From: an uncultured Bacteroidales bacterium
GTDB lineage: Bacteria; Bacteroidota; Bacteroidia; Bacteroidales; UBA932
Assembly: GCA_900319375.1 (NCBI GenBank)
Contig: ONOI01000019.1
Coordinates: 1 to 42,338, forward strand
Direction: 5' to 3'
DNA length: 42,338 nt
Below the pieces are notes generated by a model, which did no database searches, had not been told where the DNA came from, and saw only the letters and a list, made by a program, of their open reading frames with translations. This document shows, piece after piece, positions 32,469 to 42,338 of the stretch. A program made the translations under genes and the position numbers. How positions within the stretch are numbered: the stretch's first letter is position 1; each line of letters begins with the position of its first letter.

Positions 32469-34331
32469 ATGATACTGTCTCTTTTGATAGCCCTTGCGCT
32501 GGGCAACGTAATAGAAGTAAGGCCGGAAAGCAATCCGGAAGGCAAGGTCCTGACGATGAGCGAGGCCACCATAGACCGCAGCGTCTTTCCTGTTTTTCCG
32601 AGAATCGATATGCCGGATGTTCAGGAACCCTTTTACAAGGTTTCCCAAGAAAAGGGCGTATTCTTCGTTGAAGAAGACGATACGATTTGGATCGCTCAGA
32701 ATACCGCCGAGATCAAGTACGGAGTTACCGTCAGCCGCAATGAATTCGGAATAGACGGCGGGCTCTTCCCTTCTCCGGACGGCGAGCGTCTCGCTTTCTA
32801 CAGCAAAGACGAATCCCTCGTTCCAGCCTTTCCTCTACTGGACATCAATGCCTGCGCCCTTCTTCCGCTCAAATACCCCATGAATGGAACGGCCTCCGAA
32901 AGGGTCGCTCTCCACGTCTACGACAAATCGAAGAGAAAGTCCATAACCCTGAAAATCAATGACTTCGGACCGGACAGATACATTACTGCAGTCAGTTGGT
33001 TCGGACCCGACAAGATCCTCACCCAGGTCCTCGACCGCAGCCAGCACGATATTCACCTTAACCTCTACGATGCCCTCTCAGGAGACCTCATTAAAACCAT
33101 ACTCGAAGAGAGAAACGATGCCTGGGTAGAGCCCTATGACCCCCAGGTCCGGGTTTCGGATAAACTTTTCCTCTATTTTACAGACAATCGCGACGGCTAC
33201 AAAAGCATCTATCTCGTCGATACAGACGGCGGCCTGAAGCGCCTTACTCCAGTCCCCGCAGACGTTCGTTTCATTACCTATAAAGGCGGATACATCTACT
33301 ACTATTCAGCCGAAGTTTCCCCCGCTGAGCAGCATCTGTTCAGGGTAAAGCTTACCCCCGGAAAGACCGCCGCAAAGTCGAAGGTCGGCAAGCCCGAGCG
33401 CATCACCCGCGAGCGCGGATATCACAACGTCCTTTTCAAGGGCGAGACCATCATCGATTGCTACAGCAGTTTCAGCGTCCCCGGAGTCGTCCAGCGCTAT
33501 AACTCCAAGGGCAGGAAGGTCGAGGCCCCGATAGAGGTCGAGGATCCACTGACCGAATACGCCGTCCCCGAAATCGAGTTCGGCACGGTCCCCAGCGCCG
33601 ACGGCCGCTTCGAAAACTTCTACCGCCTCTACAAGCCCGTGGGCTTCGATCCCGCGAAGAAATACCCCCTCATAGTCTACGTCTACGGCGGGCCCCATTC
33701 CCAGATGGTGCGCGACAGTTGGCTCGGCGGGGTTCGGATGTGGGAGGTCCTGATGGCCCAGAAGGGCTACGTAGTCTATGTCCAGGACAACCGTGGAACC
33801 TCCGGCCATGGCGCAGCCTACGAAAAGGCGATCAACCGCCAGTGTGGCCAGGCCGAAATGGCCGACCAGATGGTCGGGATCGGCAGGCTGCTCGATCAGC
33901 CGTGGATCGACCGCGAGCGCGTCGGCGTCCATGGATGGAGCTACGGCGGCTTCATGACCATCTCGCTGGCCCTCACCTACCCGGACGTCTTCAAGGTCGC
34001 GGTAGCCGGCGGCCCGGTCATCGACTGGAGCTGGTACGAGGTGATGTACGGCGAGCGCTATATGGATACTCCACAGACTAATCCCGATGGCTTCGCCCTT
34101 ACCCGCCTTCAGGACAAGGCGGACAAACTTCAGGCTAAACTCCTTATCTGCCAGGGCGCAATAGACAATACCGTCGTGTGGCAGCACTCCCTGAGTTTCG
34201 TGCAGGCATGCATCAGCGCCGGAAAGCAGGTCGACTACTTCCCCTTCCCTCTCGCCGAGCACAATATGCGCGGAAACGAACGCGTCTACCTTTATCAGAA
34301 AATAACCGACTATTTCGATACAAATCTATGA
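32469..34331 (+). CDS. DPP-IV-like S9 peptidase
   Basis: A 620-residue serine exopeptidase. The chosen start gives a short hydrophobic signal (MILSLLIALALG). A beta-propeller (about 30-370) holds NEFGIDGGLFPSPDG, which matches the DPP-IV glutamate loop in part, with one Glu. The alpha/beta-hydrolase domain has KYPLIVYVYGGPHSQ, VQDNRGTSGHG, the nucleophile GWSYGGFM, the acid in CQGAIDNTVV and the base in AEHNMRG. It removes N-terminal dipeptides, probably X-Pro or X-Ala, in the periplasm. It is slightly shorter than typical (about 700), mostly in the propeller. The stop overlaps the next start (ATGA). Confidence 0.9.
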   Translation: MILSLLIALALGNVIEVRPESNPEGKVLTMSEATIDRSVFPVFPRIDMPDVQEPFYKVSQEKGVFFVEEDDTIWIAQNTAEIKYGVTVSRNEFGIDGGLFPSPDGERLAFYSKDESLVPAFPLLDINACALLPLKYPMNGTASERVALHVYDKSKRKSITLKINDFGPDRYITAVSWFGPDKILTQVLDRSQHDIHLNLYDALSGDLIKTILEERNDAWVEPYDPQVRVSDKLFLYFTDNRDGYKSIYLVDTDGGLKRLTPVPADVRFITYKGGYIYYYSAEVSPAEQHLFRVKLTPGKTAAKSKVGKPERITRERGYHNVLFKGETIIDCYSSFSVPGVVQRYNSKGRKVEAPIEVEDPLTEYAVPEIEFGTVPSADGRFENFYRLYKPVGFDPAKKYPLIVYVYGGPHSQMVRDSWLGGVRMWEVLMAQKGYVVYVQDNRGTSGHGAAYEKAINRQCGQAEMADQMVGIGRLLDQPWIDRERVGVHGWSYGGFMTISLALTYPDVFKVAVAGGPVIDWSWYEVMYGERYMDTPQTNPDGFALTRLQDKADKLQAKLLICQGAIDNTVVWQHSLSFVQACISAGKQVDYFPFPLAEHNMRGNERVYLYQKITDYFDTNL

Positions 34332-35674
34332 AACAGTACATCCAGGAAAACAAACAGCGCTTTTTCGAAGAGCTCTTCAGCCTTCTGAGAATCCCTTCGA
34401 TCAGCGCCAAGGCAGAAAATAAACCTGATATGGTGCGCTGCGCCTCGCGCCTTGCCGAACTGCTGCTCGAGGCCGGCGCCGACAAAGCGGAGGTCTGCCC
34501 CAGCAAGGGTAACCCTGTCGTCTATGGAGAGAAAATAATCGATCCTTCAGCGAAGACCGTTCTGGTCTACGGCCACTACGATGTCCAGCCGCCCGAGCCA
34601 CTCGAAAAATGGCACACAGACCCGTTCGAGCCCGTTATCCACGACGACGCTATCTGGGGGCGCGGAGCCAACGACGACAAAGGCCAGCTTTTCATGCACA
34701 TAAAGGCCTTCGAGTATCAGGTCCGTACCGGCCAGCTTCGTCACAACGTGAAGTTCATCTTCGAGGGTGAGGAGGAAATCGGCAGCCCGAGCCTTCCCGA
34801 CTGGATGCGCGAACATAAAGACTTGCTCAAGGCAGACATCTGCCTCGTTTCCGATACGACCATGATCAGCGAGAAGGTTCCCAGCATCAACTGCGGAATG
34901 CGCGGCCTCAGCTATCTCGAAGTCAAGGTCACAGGGCCCAATAAGGACCTTCACAGCGGCCATTACGGCGGCGCGGTCGCCAACCCTATCACGGTCCTCT
35001 GCGAGATGATCGCCCAGCTCCACGACGCAGACCAGAGGGTTGCTGTCCCGGGCTTCTACGATAAGGTAGTCGAGCTCTCGAAGGCAGACCGTGAGCTTCT
35101 CGCAAAGGCCCCGTTCGACCTCGACGAATACAAGGAGTTCCTCGGAATAGACGAAGTGCGCGGCGAAAAGGGCTATACTACTCTCGAGCGCACCGGCATC
35201 CGCCCGTGTCTGGACGTGTGCGGCATCTGGGGCGGCTATACGGGCGAGGGCGCAAAGACCGTGCTTCCCAGCGAAGCCCATGCGAAGATCTCGATGCGCC
35301 TGGTTCCCAACCAGCTCAGCCGCGAGATTACGCCCCTTTTCCGCAAGTATTTCGAGAGCATCGCCCCGAAGGATGTCCACGTCGAAGTGAAGGAGTGCGA
35401 GGGGGGCGATGGCTTCCTCATCCCCATCGGCTCGGACGCTTACAAAGCCGCCTCGCAGGCCATCGGCGAAGTCTATGGAATCGAACCCGTCCCCAGCCGC
35501 GGCGGCGGCTCTATCGCCGTCCTCGCAGAGGTGCAGCAGATCCTCGGGATTGACCCGCTCCTGATGGGCTTCGGCCTTGAGCGCGACACTATCCACTCCC
35601 CCAACGAGAGCTACCTCCTGAAGCAGTTCTTCGGAGGAATGGAATCGATTGCGCTGTTCTATAAGTACTACTAG
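34328..35674 (+). CDS. M20-family dipeptidase
   Basis: A 448-residue metallopeptidase of the M20/M25/M40 dipeptidase group. Metal ligands and catalytic residues are visible in VYGHYDVQP (His, catalytic Asp), GRGANDDKGQ (bridging Asp), FEGEEEIGSP (catalytic Glu, ligand Glu), CLVSDT (Asp) and FGLERDTIHSPNES (His). The lid/dimer domain starts near KVTGPNKDLHSGHYGG. No signal peptide, so it is cytoplasmic. It overlaps the S9 gene by 4 bases. Together they would take peptides to dipeptides and then to amino acids. Confidence 0.93.
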   Translation: MKQYIQENKQRFFEELFSLLRIPSISAKAENKPDMVRCASRLAELLLEAGADKAEVCPSKGNPVVYGEKIIDPSAKTVLVYGHYDVQPPEPLEKWHTDPFEPVIHDDAIWGRGANDDKGQLFMHIKAFEYQVRTGQLRHNVKFIFEGEEEIGSPSLPDWMREHKDLLKADICLVSDTTMISEKVPSINCGMRGLSYLEVKVTGPNKDLHSGHYGGAVANPITVLCEMIAQLHDADQRVAVPGFYDKVVELSKADRELLAKAPFDLDEYKEFLGIDEVRGEKGYTTLERTGIRPCLDVCGIWGGYTGEGAKTVLPSEAHAKISMRLVPNQLSREITPLFRKYFESIAPKDVHVEVKECEGGDGFLIPIGSDAYKAASQAIGEVYGIEPVPSRGGGSIAVLAEVQQILGIDPLLMGFGLERDTIHSPNESYLLKQFFGGMESIALFYKYY

Positions 35675-36168
35675 TGACTGATTTTGCAGCAATAGATTTC
35701 GAGACGGCGAACGAGCAGCCCTCGAGCGTGTGCAGCGTAGGAGTTGTTATCGTGCGCGGCGGGCAGATCGTCGACTCGTTCTACAGCCTCATCCACCCCG
35801 AGCCGGAGTACTACAAATGGTTCTGCCAGCAGGTCCACGGACTATGCGAAGAAGACACCTGGGATGCTCCGATATTTCCCCATGTCTGGGAAAAGGTCGC
35901 CCCTCTGATTGAAGGCCTGCCTCTGGTCGCCCACAATGCCCGCTTCGACGAAGGCTGCCTCAAGGCCGTCTTCAGGGTCTATCAGATGGATTACCCGGAC
36001 TACCAGTTCTTCGATACCTTGGCCGCCTCCCGGCGCCACTTCGGCTGCGCTCTCCCCAACCACCAGCTCCAGACGGTCTCCGCCGCCTGCGGCTTCGACC
36101 TTGAGAATCATCACCACGCCCTCGCCGACGCCCAGGCCTGCGCGCATATCGCGATTAAAATTCTATAA
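35674..36168 (+). CDS. DnaQ-like 3'-5' exonuclease (DEDDh)
   Basis: A 164-residue exonuclease domain. ExoI is DFAAIDFETANEQ, ExoII is PLVAHNARFDEGCLKAVF, and ExoIII is HHHALADAQACAHIAIKIL (H-x4-D, so DEDDh). The GTG start at 35674 overlaps the last base of the preceding TAG, so translation is coupled to the M20 gene. The family covers DNA polymerase III epsilon-like and stand-alone DNA or RNA exonucleases; no BRCT domain follows here, and the substrate is not known. Confidence 0.85.
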   Translation: MTDFAAIDFETANEQPSSVCSVGVVIVRGGQIVDSFYSLIHPEPEYYKWFCQQVHGLCEEDTWDAPIFPHVWEKVAPLIEGLPLVAHNARFDEGCLKAVFRVYQMDYPDYQFFDTLAASRRHFGCALPNHQLQTVSAACGFDLENHHHALADAQACAHIAIKIL

Positions 36169-36191
36169 GGGATTCTGTTTGGGATCCTAAA

Positions 36192-36851
36192 TTACTCGCC
36201 GGCAAGACCTTCCAAACACCACCCGAACGCCCTGGCGAGACGGCCGTCGTTGTCGGCGAAATGGCCGCCATCTTCCCAGACGAGGGTGCAGTTCTCGGGG
36301 CCGAGCTGGGACTGAAGAAGTTCGTATTGGGCGCGGATGTTGTCGCCCACCCTCGCTATCGCCTGATTCTTAACCAGTTCTTCCCTGTCGCCAAGGCTCA
36401 GATAGACCCTTTTCACGCGAGTGGGATTCTTCTTGGCGAACTGCTGCCAGCCGTGGATCCAGACCGAGGGCGATGCAGCCGCAATCCCCTGAAACACATC
36501 GGTTTGCGATGAAGCCCAGAGGGCGAAAAGTCCCCCGAGCGAGTAGCCCCCAAGAACGACCGGCAGCTCGCCGAAGCGCCGCTTGAGTTCGGGAAGAAGC
36601 TCCATGGTCACGAAATCCAGCGTCTCGCCGGCATGCCCGCCCGCTTCCGGGTCGCGGGAAACGTTCCCGTCCCACCATGGCATCAGGCCCACGGTCCAGT
36701 CCTCCAACTCGACCGCAGCGAGCACGAACGGCCGCGAAGACAGCTCCACGATCTTCGCCACCTCCGACTCGATCGTGGCGTTTTCGTGTCTTGCCGAAAG
36801 CTGAATCAGAATCACCTCCGGCTTCTCTGAACCGTAGAGCTTATAAACCAT
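36192..36851 (-). CDS. Alpha/beta-hydrolase, esterase D/enterochelin esterase-like
   Basis: A 219-residue hydrolase without a signal peptide. The nucleophile elbow GGYSLGGLFALWASSQTDVF, the preceding strand ELPVVLG, VYLSLGDREELV (acid region) and WEDGGHFAD (base) fit the PF00756 esterase group. Its ATG at 36851 shares its A with a TAA that ends the out-of-phase tail of the broken gene upstream. This TAATG coupling is common in the window. The substrate is unknown. Confidence 0.8.
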   Translation of the reverse strand: MVYKLYGSEKPEVILIQLSARHENATIESEVAKIVELSSRPFVLAAVELEDWTVGLMPWWDGNVSRDPEAGGHAGETLDFVTMELLPELKRRFGELPVVLGGYSLGGLFALWASSQTDVFQGIAAASPSVWIHGWQQFAKKNPTRVKRVYLSLGDREELVKNQAIARVGDNIRAQYELLQSQLGPENCTLVWEDGGHFADNDGRLARAFGWCLEGLAGE

Positions 36852-37056
36852 TACTTGCGGATAAAGCGGCTTTCGCTTTCAGGAGTTTCAGCGCTATTGT
36901 ACCGCTCGAGATCATTTCTTCAGCAAATGCCCTCGCGCTTCCGTTAGTACCGGTATACCTAAGATTCACTGTGATAGACATAGCTATTTCCTGTTTAGGG
37001 GCGCACGCCTGCAATGCAAACGCCATCGCCAACAAAAGAATAACGACTCTTTTCAT
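36841..37056 (-). pseudogene. Truncated antibiotic-biosynthesis-monooxygenase-like lipoprotein
   Basis: An ATG at 37056 opens a lipoprotein signal (VVILLLAMAFALQAC). The next part, MSITVNLRYTGTNGSARAF followed by AEEMISSG, is the start of a putative quinol monooxygenase (ABM) domain. The expected rest of the domain is missing. The annotated frame runs on for 19 unrelated residues to 36841, while another frame over the same bases reads ERYNSAETPESESRFIRK and stops at 36851-36853, overlapping the esterase start. That looks like the true C-terminus of this family. About 60 residues and the frame have been lost at about 36899-36910, where TCGAGCGG can belong to both sides. It is probably non-functional unless this is an assembly error. 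Confidence 0.65.
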
Positions 37057-37060
37057 ATAA

Positions 37061-37924
37061 TTACGATCTGCTGACGGTCTTGCTGCCGAGATTAAGGCGG
37101 ATCTTAGCCATCGAGTTGCCCCTGTAATAGATCATCGCAAGGGTTGAATCGTTATCGAAATAGAAGTTCTTAAGATACCACCCGGTACTGCGGTCCCGGC
37201 AAACTGGCAGGGCCCAAACCAGCATATAACTGCCAGTCGAAGTGTTGCGAAGAATAAGGCTGGTATAGCCGCGAACATCGACTGCCGCGCACTCATACTT
37301 TCCGGAGCGCACTTTGCGGGCTTTTCCGAAAGCAGTAACCAGCGAACTCTTAGCAGGAACACTGCCAATCTCGAACCTCTTGGCGGAGGTCATCGCTTTG
37401 GGATTGCGCTCGAGCCACCACTCAAGGGTCTTGTCGGTAATATAATCCTCTTCGGGAAGTACGACCAGACGGGTATCAGCTGCGGCTAATGAAGCCATAT
37501 GCCTTACTGCCGGGGTGTCGTCGAGCACATTCTGATTCGAGATACCCTCGATACGGAACGACCCGTCCGCTGCTCCCGGAAGGTTCTTTCCGATAAAGAT
37601 CAGCGACTCTGCAGTTCCCTGCTCCAGGGCTACCATCGACTGGACATATTCCTTGCCTCCTGAAAAACTGTTCAGATAAGAGAAATAGCAGTACTGCACG
37701 CCTTCCAGAGTAACCAGAGAAAGGCTGTCGACAGGAGTCGTAACAGAGCCTTCCTGACGCTGGAGATAGACAGACATCTGTTTGCCGCGGTTATCCGAGA
37801 CCACGACAGTTGAATCGGTATACTCCAAACTGGCGGAGTATGCCTTAGAAACCTGTTTGGCCGCACCGCATCCGCTGAGGATGAGCACGACCAAACCAAG
37901 AATCGGAAGTAAACCGCGCCTCAT
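37061..37924 (-). CDS. Hypothetical lipoprotein
   Basis: A 287-residue protein with a lipoprotein signal (ILGLVVLILSGC, Cys 19). The mature part is rich in beta strands (VQYCYFSYLNSF, TSLILRNTSTGSYMLVWALP, GWYLKNFYFDNDSTLAMIYY). It has a central region with NPKAMTSAKRFEIGSVP. No family was recognised. The ATG at 37924 overlaps the trigger-factor TAA by one base (TAATG), and the broken ABM-like gene follows after 4 bases, so it belongs to the gyrB-pgpH-tig transcript. Confidence 0.72.
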   Translation of the reverse strand: MRRGLLPILGLVVLILSGCGAAKQVSKAYSASLEYTDSTVVVSDNRGKQMSVYLQRQEGSVTTPVDSLSLVTLEGVQYCYFSYLNSFSGGKEYVQSMVALEQGTAESLIFIGKNLPGAADGSFRIEGISNQNVLDDTPAVRHMASLAAADTRLVVLPEEDYITDKTLEWWLERNPKAMTSAKRFEIGSVPAKSSLVTAFGKARKVRSGKYECAAVDVRGYTSLILRNTSTGSYMLVWALPVCRDRSTGWYLKNFYFDNDSTLAMIYYRGNSMAKIRLNLGSKTVSRS

Positions 37925-38916
37925 TACTTAAGCTCGCGGAACTTCTCGGACGAAATCTTCTTAGCCTTAAGGGTGATGGTCTCCTTGATCTTGGCAAGAA
38001 CTTTCTGGTCCTCAACCTGCTCTGCGAGACGGTCGATCTGCTTGCGATCGTTGAGAACATTCTTTACGGCCTCGGCGATCATATCCTCAGGAACATTACC
38101 GATACCGTACATAGCGTACTGGTAAGTAACGAAAGCCTTGGCGGCCTCCTCGATATCCTGCTGGGTAATCTCGAAGCCGAACTTCTTCATAAGGCTGCCG
38201 CGGACAAGCTGCCACTTGAAGTCCTCGAGGAATGCCGGGAACTCCTTGTCGAGCTGCTCTTCTGTAACCTTACCTTCATTGGCGTGGAGAAGCCAACGGC
38301 GAAGGAAAGCTTCGGGGAGTTCAACTGCTGCCTTATTGACATAGAATTCGCGAAGGTCTTTGTTCAGACGCCATGCAGCCTCATCTTTGTTCGAAGCCTC
38401 AAGACGCTCCTCTACTTCCTTAGAGATCTCCTCGTCTGTCTTCTCCTGCTTCTGGCCTTCGTAGTACTTCTTCATCGAGGCTACCATATCCTCCTTCTCC
38501 TTTGCGGTAGAAGTGATGGTATAGTTAGTAACCGTATCTTCCTTTACGACCTCTACGTTAACCTCGGGAGAGAGGGCGATGTCGAATACGAAAACGAAAT
38601 CGTTTCCGCTCTGCCAGTCGATCTCGGGCTGATTCTCGCTGCCGAGAGGCTCGCCGAGGATGTGGAGTTTCTCATCGTCTATGTACTTGCCAAGGGACTC
38701 TCCTACTACCTGATTTACTGCGTCTGCGAGGACCTGTCCTCCGTAGACCTTCTGGATCAGGGACATAGGTACATTACCCTTACGGAATCCCTTGAAATCG
38801 GCGTTGCGCCTTACTTCTGCAAGTTTTTTCCTTTCAATCTCGGCATAATCTGCCGCTTCAACGTTCATTGTAAGCTCGATGTTGAGCTTGTCTACCTGTT
38901 TCTTTGTAATTTTCAT
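37924..38916 (-). CDS. tig: Trigger factor without PPIase domain
   Basis: A 330-residue chaperone; Bacteroidetes trigger factors are usually about 430-450. The ATG at 38916 gives the normal start MKITKKQVDKLNIELTMNV. The ribosome-binding domain is intact, with the signature FKGFRKGNVPMSLIQK (about residues 42-57, the FRxGxxP loop). The substrate-binding C-terminal domain is present (ELPEAFLRRWLL, FLEDFKWQLVRGSLMKKFG, YGIGNVPEDMIAEAVKNVL). Where the FKBP-type PPIase domain should lie (after about residue 145), only a charged helical linker is seen (YYEGQKQEKTDEEISKEVEE). The frame is clean, so it is a compact functional form rather than a broken gene. It follows pgpH by 13 bases. Confidence 0.9.
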   Translation of the reverse strand: MKITKKQVDKLNIELTMNVEAADYAEIERKKLAEVRRNADFKGFRKGNVPMSLIQKVYGGQVLADAVNQVVGESLGKYIDDEKLHILGEPLGSENQPEIDWQSGNDFVFVFDIALSPEVNVEVVKEDTVTNYTITSTAKEKEDMVASMKKYYEGQKQEKTDEEISKEVEERLEASNKDEAAWRLNKDLREFYVNKAAVELPEAFLRRWLLHANEGKVTEEQLDKEFPAFLEDFKWQLVRGSLMKKFGFEITQQDIEEAAKAFVTYQYAMYGIGNVPEDMIAEAVKNVLNDRKQIDRLAEQVEDQKVLAKIKETITLKAKKISSEKFRELK

Positions 38917-38929
38917 ATATCGTATGTAG

Positions 38930-40957
38930 TTATTTTTTCCTTCTGGTTGGGTATTTGATCCTTTCGTGGTGGATCTGGGCAATGTAGCTCTTTATGACCT
39001 GCTTTGCCGTAGTAAGTTCCTTGACGGTGATATCCGCTTCTTCGAGCTGGCCGTCGTCTATCTTATCCTGGATAAGTCTTTCCACAAGATTGGAGATAGA
39101 TTCAGGAGAGTAATCCCTGAGGGTTCTTGAGGCCGCCTCGATAGTATCGCATATCATCAGGATAACCTGCTCCTTGGTATGGGGTTTACGGCCGGGATAA
39201 CAGAACTCCGATTTCTGAGCGGGATCTCCGCCTTCTTTGAGGAACTTATCGTAGAAATAGGAAACGCAGTTTGTTCCGTGGTGGGTCAGGATAAAATCCG
39301 AGACTACTGTAGGGAGATGGTGGTCATGGGCCAACTCCATACCGTCTGTGACGTGCCTGATAATGTCCTGGGCGCTCTGCAGAGGGCTGAGCTCGGAATG
39401 ATACTTGGCTTCATCCGAGGTAATAAGCGACTCGTTTTCTACGAAGCAGAGCGGATTGTTCATCTTTCCGATGTCGTGGTACAAGGCACCGACCTTGATC
39501 AGAGACTCTTCTGCTCCTATCGCACGAGCTATCGACTGAGCGAGGGCAGAAACCTGCAGGGAGTGTTGGAAAGTTCCGGGAGCCTTTTTCTCAAGTTCGC
39601 GGAGAAGATCGTTTGAGTTCTCTGCAAGCTCCTCCAGACGGGAAGTCGATACCAGATTGAAGATCCTCTCCATCAGATAGATGATGGGATAGGCAGCAAT
39701 CTGGAGGAAAGCTGCAATAAAGAGGAAGATGAAATCTCTCGGGAAGTTCATCGACACCAGTCCGGAAAGGCTGCAAGCGAAGTATACGAGAGCACTTACC
39801 GCGAAGGTTACTATTGCAAGAATGAACTGCTTTACTCCGCGCGAGAAATTGTTGAAAACATAGAGCGTAACGGTTCCGGAGGCGACATACATCAGGAACA
39901 GAGCCTGTCCGCTCGGCGCAAAGAGCAGCAGCGGAAGCAGGGATACGATGTAGACGGGATATATAACCCTGGTTCTGAAGAAAGCCTTCAGATAAAGGGC
40001 AAATACCGGGAACGGGACCAGCAGCAACCATCTGGGCCAGAATCTGATGAATATCATCTGAAGCGCCGCCATGAAGGCGAACAGAGTAAGAATATACAGA
40101 TATCTGTTGTAGTCCTTGAATACCAGAGGGTTAGAGAAATGGATCGCAAAATAGAAGCAGACCAGGATTGCCAGACTCAGGAGGATGTTCGCAAGCCAGA
40201 TCTGCCAGTCGTTTCCGCCGGACAGAACACTGCTTTCATACTCCTTTTTGTAGGAATCCAGAACCTGGGCCAATTCCTCGGTAACGATATCTCCCTTATT
40301 GATAATCACATCGCCGGCACGGACAAAGCCCACCGTCTCCGAAATCCTGTTGTCTGCCTGACTGCCCACAAGCGAAGTCAGTTGCTCGTCAAAAACGAGG
40401 TTCGGGACTATAAGATCGTAGACGCCGCAAGCCGTCAGCGCAGAATCGACCGCTACCTCGGGGAACGAGGCGCTAACCGACGAAAGCAAGGCATCACGGG
40501 CGCCCGCAAGGCCATAGACCTCCGCCGCAGGGACTTTCTGGGCCCGCTTATCGCGCTGGACATAGATAATCTCACGGCCTTCAAGCATCTGCTGCCCCGC
40601 TTCGGAGACGATACCCTTGGAGAAGATGCTCCTGAGCGACGAGACAACTGCATGTTCAAGCTCGGGGTGCTGGAGGTAATCCAGGCCTGAAGCCTTAGCA
40701 AGGTTCTCAGCAGTAAGTTTTTCAGAGAGCTTGAAGTAAGGAACGGTTACGGATGTATTTTTGAGAGCCTCTTCAGCCTTCTGGGCCTCGGTCTTCAAGA
40801 TGGGGAAATCGAGCCTGGCGCGGCAGGTCTCATACTGCCACACCGAACCCTTTCTGTACTCATAACTCCACTTCGCCGTCCTTGGAGCAAAAGCGATCAG
40901 AACGGCAAGAAGGATAATGAGAGGCGAAAAGACCTTGAGTCTGAAGGGAACTTTCAT
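38930..40957 (-). CDS. 7TMR-HD family phosphohydrolase (PgpH-like)
   Basis: A 675-residue membrane protein; the ATG at 40957 is preferred because it puts the first membrane segment (VFSPLIILLAVLIAF) at the N-terminus. An extracytoplasmic 7TMR-HDED domain (about 40-265) is followed by seven membrane segments (WLANILLSLAILVCFYFAI, FILAIVTFAVSALVYFAC). The cytoplasmic HD domain has GALYHDIGKMNNPLCFVEN, AHDHHLPTVVSDFILTHHG and MICDTIEAASRTLRDY. PgpH homologues hydrolyse c-di-AMP; this activity is inferred from the architecture. It starts 7 bases after gyrB. Confidence 0.9.
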   Translation of the reverse strand: MKVPFRLKVFSPLIILLAVLIAFAPRTAKWSYEYRKGSVWQYETCRARLDFPILKTEAQKAEEALKNTSVTVPYFKLSEKLTAENLAKASGLDYLQHPELEHAVVSSLRSIFSKGIVSEAGQQMLEGREIIYVQRDKRAQKVPAAEVYGLAGARDALLSSVSASFPEVAVDSALTACGVYDLIVPNLVFDEQLTSLVGSQADNRISETVGFVRAGDVIINKGDIVTEELAQVLDSYKKEYESSVLSGGNDWQIWLANILLSLAILVCFYFAIHFSNPLVFKDYNRYLYILTLFAFMAALQMIFIRFWPRWLLLVPFPVFALYLKAFFRTRVIYPVYIVSLLPLLLFAPSGQALFLMYVASGTVTLYVFNNFSRGVKQFILAIVTFAVSALVYFACSLSGLVSMNFPRDFIFLFIAAFLQIAAYPIIYLMERIFNLVSTSRLEELAENSNDLLRELEKKAPGTFQHSLQVSALAQSIARAIGAEESLIKVGALYHDIGKMNNPLCFVENESLITSDEAKYHSELSPLQSAQDIIRHVTDGMELAHDHHLPTVVSDFILTHHGTNCVSYFYDKFLKEGGDPAQKSEFCYPGRKPHTKEQVILMICDTIEAASRTLRDYSPESISNLVERLIQDKIDDGQLEEADITVKELTTAKQVIKSYIAQIHHERIKYPTRRKK

Positions 40958-40964
40958 CGGGGTT

Positions 40965-42338
<1,374 letters not shown>

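Noticed and set aside
33306-34262. 318-codon minus-strand ORF
   Set aside because: Shadow of the S9 peptidase catalytic domain; long because of G/C-rich third positions there.
34547-35692. 381-codon minus-strand ORF
   Set aside because: Shadow of the M20 peptidase, whose metal ligands are all present on the plus strand.

Overview
The window looks like chromosomal DNA of a host-associated member of the order Bacteroidales (phylum Bacteroidota). The evidence is as follows. Promoters repeatedly fit the Bacteroidetes sigma-ABfr form (TTTG, about 19 bases, TAnnTTTG). Starts have A-rich leaders without Shine-Dalgarno sequences. Typical families are present: DUF349 protein, type B L31 without zinc cysteines, a large YidC, fimbrillin-like lipoprotein, C10 (streptopain-like) and C1 proteases, a CarboxypepD_reg-type N-terminus and many lipoproteins. 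The content is mainly core and housekeeping, with secreted glycosidases and proteases. No phage, IS element, integrase or CRISPR array was seen. All calls come from reading the sequence; no database search was run.

Layout. 1-388: start of a partial secreted protein. 526-1539: a WYL-domain regulator with a 32-residue ORF in front and a palindromic operator at its promoter. 1657-7193 (minus): an operon-like run of C1 peptidase (start frameshifted), PssA, lipoprotein, RNase D-like exonuclease, RlmI-type rRNA methyltransferase and lipoprotein esterase. 7261-10198 (plus): fimbrillin-like lipoprotein and C10 protease. 10191-12080 (minus): LpxB and SurE. 12191-13189 (plus): GapA. 13235-24248 (minus): a tightly packed run of DUF349 protein, YidC, phosphodiester glycosidase, ApbE, GH89 alpha-N-acetylglucosaminidase, YggS, a broken substrate-binding/permease gene and an amino-acid-type ABC ATPase. 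24302-24991 (plus): TrmD. 25012-27351 (minus): GH3 glycosidase. 27352-27677: gene-free stretch with a strong plus-strand promoter and mutually exclusive hairpins. 27678-30166 (minus): GlmM-type mutase and a short DUF1343 protein. 30248-30701 (plus): L31 and tRNA-Glu(CUC). 30736-32418 (minus): a PriA homologue without helicase motifs. 32469-36168 (plus): DPP-IV-like S9 peptidase, M20 dipeptidase, DnaQ-like exonuclease. 36192-42338 (minus): partial GyrB, PgpH-type HD hydrolase, a trigger factor without PPIase domain, lipoprotein, a broken monooxygenase-like gene and an esterase.

How the genes fit together. Several units concern the envelope and scavenging of host or cell-wall material. GH89 and the phosphodiester glycosidase both suggest alpha-linked GlcNAc as a target. 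GH3, DUF1343 and GlmM point to glycan and peptidoglycan sugars. DPP-IV and M20 would complete peptide breakdown. YidC, LpxB and PssA build the envelope. The strongest points for a second look are the catalytically stripped PriA, the PPIase-less trigger factor, the structured intergenic transcript candidate at 27407-27591, the palindrome at the WYL promoter, a recurring leaderless-start arrangement, and three genes whose reading frames appear broken by small internal losses.
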